Part shown: positions 35,903 to 37,984 of the stretch, piece after piece
Layout of the letters: every line of letters begins with the position of its first letter
How positions within the stretch are numbered: position 1 is the stretch's first letter
Source: a virus
Virus record (IMG/VR): IMGVR_UViG_3300042868_004622
Span: 1-37,984 of that record
Strand: one strand, 5' to 3'
Length of the DNA stretch: 37,984 nt
Notes under the pieces: model-generated
Told to the model about the DNA's origin: nothing
What the model saw: only the letters and a program-made list of their open reading frames with translations
The model's database searches: none
Translations under genes and position numbers: made by a program

Positions 35903-36437
35903 CTGGCCGTCGGGCGAGCTGTTCCGCACGCTTGGCCCGACCGGAAATTTCGTAGGTGAGCGCCCGGTTCTGCTGGATGATTCGACCTATTTTCGAGACC
36001 CGCAGACCAACGTCTCCTACGGCATAAAGTTCATCAATCAGCAGCAGTATAACGGCATTGCTGTCAAGACCGTGACCAGCACCTATCCGCAGGTTATTTT
36101 TGTCAACAATACGTTCCCCGACATTGAAATGTATATCTACCCAAGACCCCTGCGGCTATTGGAGTGGCATTTCATTTCGGTTGAGAAGCTGACCCAGCCT
36201 GCCCAATTGGCTACGACGCTGACATTCCCGCCGGGCTACCTGCGGGCGTTCCGCTATAATCTTGCGTGCGAGATCGCGCCGGAGTTCGGCGTCGAACCTT
36301 CCGCGCAGGTGCAGCGGATTGCTATGTATAGCAAGCGCAATCTGAAGCGCATCAATAACCCCGACGACATCATGGCGCTGCCTTATAGCATTGTCGGCAC
36401 ACGTCAGCGCTTTAACATCTACGCAGGGAACTACTAG
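35724..36437 (+). CDS. P22 gp4-like head-tail connector / tail accessory protein
   Basis: 237 residues (P22 gp4 has 166). TTTAGDQINGALRLLGVLAE, GETPSAETSQDALTALNQMI, DSWNTERLSVFSTQDQVFNW give the helical bundle common to this connector family. FINQQQYNGIAVKTVTSTYP, EMYIYPRPLRLLEWHF and FPPGYLRAFRYNLACEIAPE follow. In P22 gp4 binds below the portal and receives gp10, the gene next in line here apart from the HNH insert. Its last four bases overlap the end of the convergent HNH gene. Confidence 0.85.
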   Translation: MTTTAGDQINGALRLLGVLAEGETPSAETSQDALTALNQMIDSWNTERLSVFSTQDQVFNWPSGELFRTLGPTGNFVGERPVLLDDSTYFRDPQTNVSYGIKFINQQQYNGIAVKTVTSTYPQVIFVNNTFPDIEMYIYPRPLRLLEWHFISVEKLTQPAQLATTLTFPPGYLRAFRYNLACEIAPEFGVEPSAQVQRIAMYSKRNLKRINNPDDIMALPYSIVGTRQRFNIYAGNY

Positions 36438-36973
36438 GTATGTTGCATTTTAGCATACTTACTACGCGGCCCTCGTCTTTGTCCTTTAGCAAGATGTTGC
36501 CGTTCTTCACTGTATATCTCATGGGCATGAAGGATATTTTCTTGGTGCGTAACAAGCTCAAGATTTTCCAGCCTGTTATCGGCTCGGTCTAAGTTCTTAT
36601 GGTTTATCTCCAGCCGACCGGGAATAGGGCCAATAAATGCTTCCCAAAGCATACGATGTATAGACAAGCATCTATACACGCCGTTTTTGCACAGCCGAAC
36701 GACAACATAATGCTTCAGCAGCCCAGTTTTTACGGGCCTATAATTTACGTCCCCCGCCCATGTTTTGCCGTGCTTAATAGACATGACAGTGGTGACGCTT
36801 GTGTTCAAAAACGCCGCAATGTCTTTCAATTTGGCCCCATTAGCCAATCGACGCTTAGCTTCCGCAATTTGATCTGCGGAAAACAATTTGCCGCGCGCTA
36901 TGCGGCGCACGTTGCCAAGATTGCTAATTTCGTAAAGTCCTTCATAATTAAGAACTGGTCGCCATTCTTCCAT
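36434..36973 (-). CDS. NUMOD4-HNH homing endonuclease, opposite strand
   Basis: 179 residues, with AAGGAG before the ATG on the minus strand. MEEWRPVLNYEGLYEISNLG then NVRRIARGKLFSAD is the NUMOD4 DNA-binding motif. Residues ~35-70 (AEAKRRLANGAKLKDIAAFL, TSVTTVMSIKHGKTWA) are a helix-turn-helix of resolvase type. The HNH core is SIHRMLWEAFIGPIPGRLEI then NHKNLDRADNRLENLELVTH. G+C is low (36781-36840 is 28/60). It lies between the gp4-like and gp10-like genes, antisense to both, so it must use its own promoter in the AT-rich 36974-37029 stretch or a late antisense one. Confidence 0.87.
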   Translation of the reverse strand: MEEWRPVLNYEGLYEISNLGNVRRIARGKLFSADQIAEAKRRLANGAKLKDIAAFLNTSVTTVMSIKHGKTWAGDVNYRPVKTGLLKHYVVVRLCKNGVYRCLSIHRMLWEAFIGPIPGRLEINHKNLDRADNRLENLELVTHQENILHAHEIYSEERQHLAKGQRRGPRSKYAKMQHT

Positions 36974-37029
36974 AAGGTGTCTCCTTCAATGAACATGCAG
37001 TATATCTACATGTATATTGGAGGTCAAGC
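36974..37029. promoter_or_regulatory. Short AT-rich gap before gp10-like gene
   Basis: 56 bases hold the AAGGAG of the leftward HNH gene and the GGAGGT of the rightward gp10-like gene, with an AT-rich centre containing TATATCTACATGTATATT. This partly palindromic stretch could carry back-to-back -10 boxes, but no paired -35 sites were identified. Confidence 0.3.
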
Positions 37030-37984
37030 ATGAAGACGCCGGTCCTCGGCTCCAGCTATGTCCTGCGCAGCCCTAATGCGGCTGACAGCCGCATGGTCAA
37101 TCTCTATCCTGAGATTGTGCCAGAAGGGGGCAAAGAGGCCGCTTGGCTTCAGCGAGCGCCGGGGCTCCGTCAGCTCGCCGTGTTTCCGACCGGCCCTGTG
37201 CGGGGGCTTTGGCAGTATGGCGACTATGGTTACGCCGTCGCGGGCACCAAGCTATACCGTGTAGACACGGATTGGAGTTACCACGAACTCGGCACAGTAG
37301 CCGGCGCAGGCCCGGTCAACATGGTCGATAACGGCACGCAGCTATTCATCGCTGCGGGCGCTAACGGCTACATCTACAACAACACCAACGTAACGCTGAG
37401 CTGCAATACGACCAACGGTTCGCCCACTGTTACGACCGCTGATACATCTCTTATCTGGGTCGGCCTCCCTGTCACGGGCTCGGGCATTCCGGCCAGCACG
37501 ACGGTCTCCAGTATTACGGACGGAACGACTTTTGTTTTGTCGGCCAACGCTACAGCCACGGCGACGACGGATCTGACGTTCTCGCCGCTCTTCAGCGACA
37601 TCACGGACCCGGATTTTCCGGGCGCGATTGGCGTCGGGTTTATTGACGGCTATTTTGTATTCAACGAGCCCAACAGCCAGAAATTCTGGGTGACTGAGGC
37701 CTATAACGGCCTGTCCATCGACGCGCTGGACTTCGCCAGCGCGGAAGGCTCGCCGGACAATCTGGTCACGCTGATCGTTGACCATCGAGAAATCTGGCTG
37801 TTTGGCGTCAACACTGTCGAGGTCTGGTATAACGCCGGGCTCCCTGACTTTCCGCTTGCGCGCATCCAAGGCGCGTTTAATGAAATAGGTTGCCTCGCCG
37901 CCTATTCGGTCGCCAAACTCGACAATGGTCTGTTCTGGCTCGGGCGCGACGCGCGCGGTAACGGTATCGTCTACAGGTCCAAAG
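37030..37984 (+). CDS. P22 gp10-like tail hub / packaged-DNA stabilisation protein, 5' part
   Basis: It starts at ATG 37030 behind a strong GGAGGT and is open to the last base, continuing in the gene part at 1-957. The opening, KTPVLGSSYVLRSPNADSRM then VNLYPEIVPEGGKEAAWLQR and APGLRQL, is characteristic of the P22 gp10-like/DNA-stabilising family. WQYGDYGYAVAGTKLYRV, VDNGTQLFIAAGANGYIY and VDHREIWLFGVNTVEVWYNA show the repeated beta-blade motif. The middle (~residues 115-190) contains an Ig-like insert (SGIPASTTVSSITDGTTF), which helps explain why the joined product (about 575 residues) is longer than P22 gp10. It closes the head after packaging together with the gp4-like protein. Confidence 0.85.
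   Translation, partial: MKTPVLGSSYVLRSPNAADSRMVNLYPEIVPEGGKEAAWLQRAPGLRQLAVFPTGPVRGLWQYGDYGYAVAGTKLYRVDTDWSYHELGTVAGAGPVNMVDNGTQLFIAAGANGYIYNNTNVTLSCNTTNGSPTVTTADTSLIWVGLPVTGSGIPASTTVSSITDGTTFVLSANATATATTDLTFSPLFSDITDPDFPGAIGVGFIDGYFVFNEPNSQKFWVTEAYNGLSIDALDFASAEGSPDNLVTLIVDHREIWLFGVNTVEVWYNAGLPDFPLARIQGAFNEIGCLAAYSVAKLDNGLFWLGRDARGNGIVYRSK
37801..37984. repeat. Right copy of terminal redundancy
   Basis: It corresponds to bases 1-184, identical over the last 127 bases and 50/57 over the first 57. The reading frame of the gp10-like gene is the same in both. Removing one copy leaves a circle of 37,800 bases. Confidence 0.85.

Overview
This window is essentially the whole genome of a short-tailed (P22-like) dsDNA bacteriophage. 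Bases 58-184 are identical to 37858-37984, and one open reading frame runs off the right end and in at the left end. The sequence is therefore best read as one circularly permuted unit of about 37.8 kb. No bacterial genes, integrase, phage RNA polymerase, tRNA or CRISPR array was recognised. The host is probably a GC-rich Gram-negative bacterium, because there is a spanin-like lipoprotein. An alphaproteobacterium from an aquatic setting is a guess from composition and protein style, not something the sequence proves.

Layout. (A) A rightward late block starts at 24311: small and large terminase, portal, scaffold, P22-type coat, gp4-like connector and gp10-like hub. It continues across the circle junction into 1-9733: fibre/needle-type proteins, three DNA-ejection proteins (the middle one carrying a lysozyme domain), then a lysis cassette of TM protein, GH19 endolysin, small holin-like protein and Rz1-like lipoprotein. 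The order matches the P22 morphogenesis cluster. (B) A short leftward block, 11766-9635, holds a VRR-NUC nuclease, an SNF2-type helicase and two small proteins. (C) A rightward replication block, 11829-20679, holds a RecB/Cas4-like exonuclease with a four-cysteine cluster, an unknown conserved protein, a family A DNA polymerase and a primase-helicase. (D) A leftward block, 23758-20106, contains at least 16 very small, overlapping genes, including a MarR-like and a DnaA-domain-IV-like protein. It is the probable early/host-takeover region.

Blocks A and D diverge from the only long noncoding stretch, 23759-24310. It is AT-rich and carries two families of short repeats: a 9-bp tandem CGCCTAA-type array with inverted outliers, and a 14-bp-period GTTGACATT array. 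This is my best candidate for the replication origin and main transcriptional switch, and for something undescribed.

Four free-standing HNH homing endonucleases sit at the borders of core genes: after the exonuclease, between polymerase and primase, between the terminase subunits, and between gp4 and gp10. Three are paralogous HNH-AP2 proteins and one is a NUMOD4-HNH protein on the opposite strand. Core genes beside at least two of them show abrupt steps in base composition that look like co-conversion tracts. Gene packing is extreme, with TAATG, ATGA and TGATG junctions throughout. Many real genes are shorter than 60 codons, and several are described here for this window.
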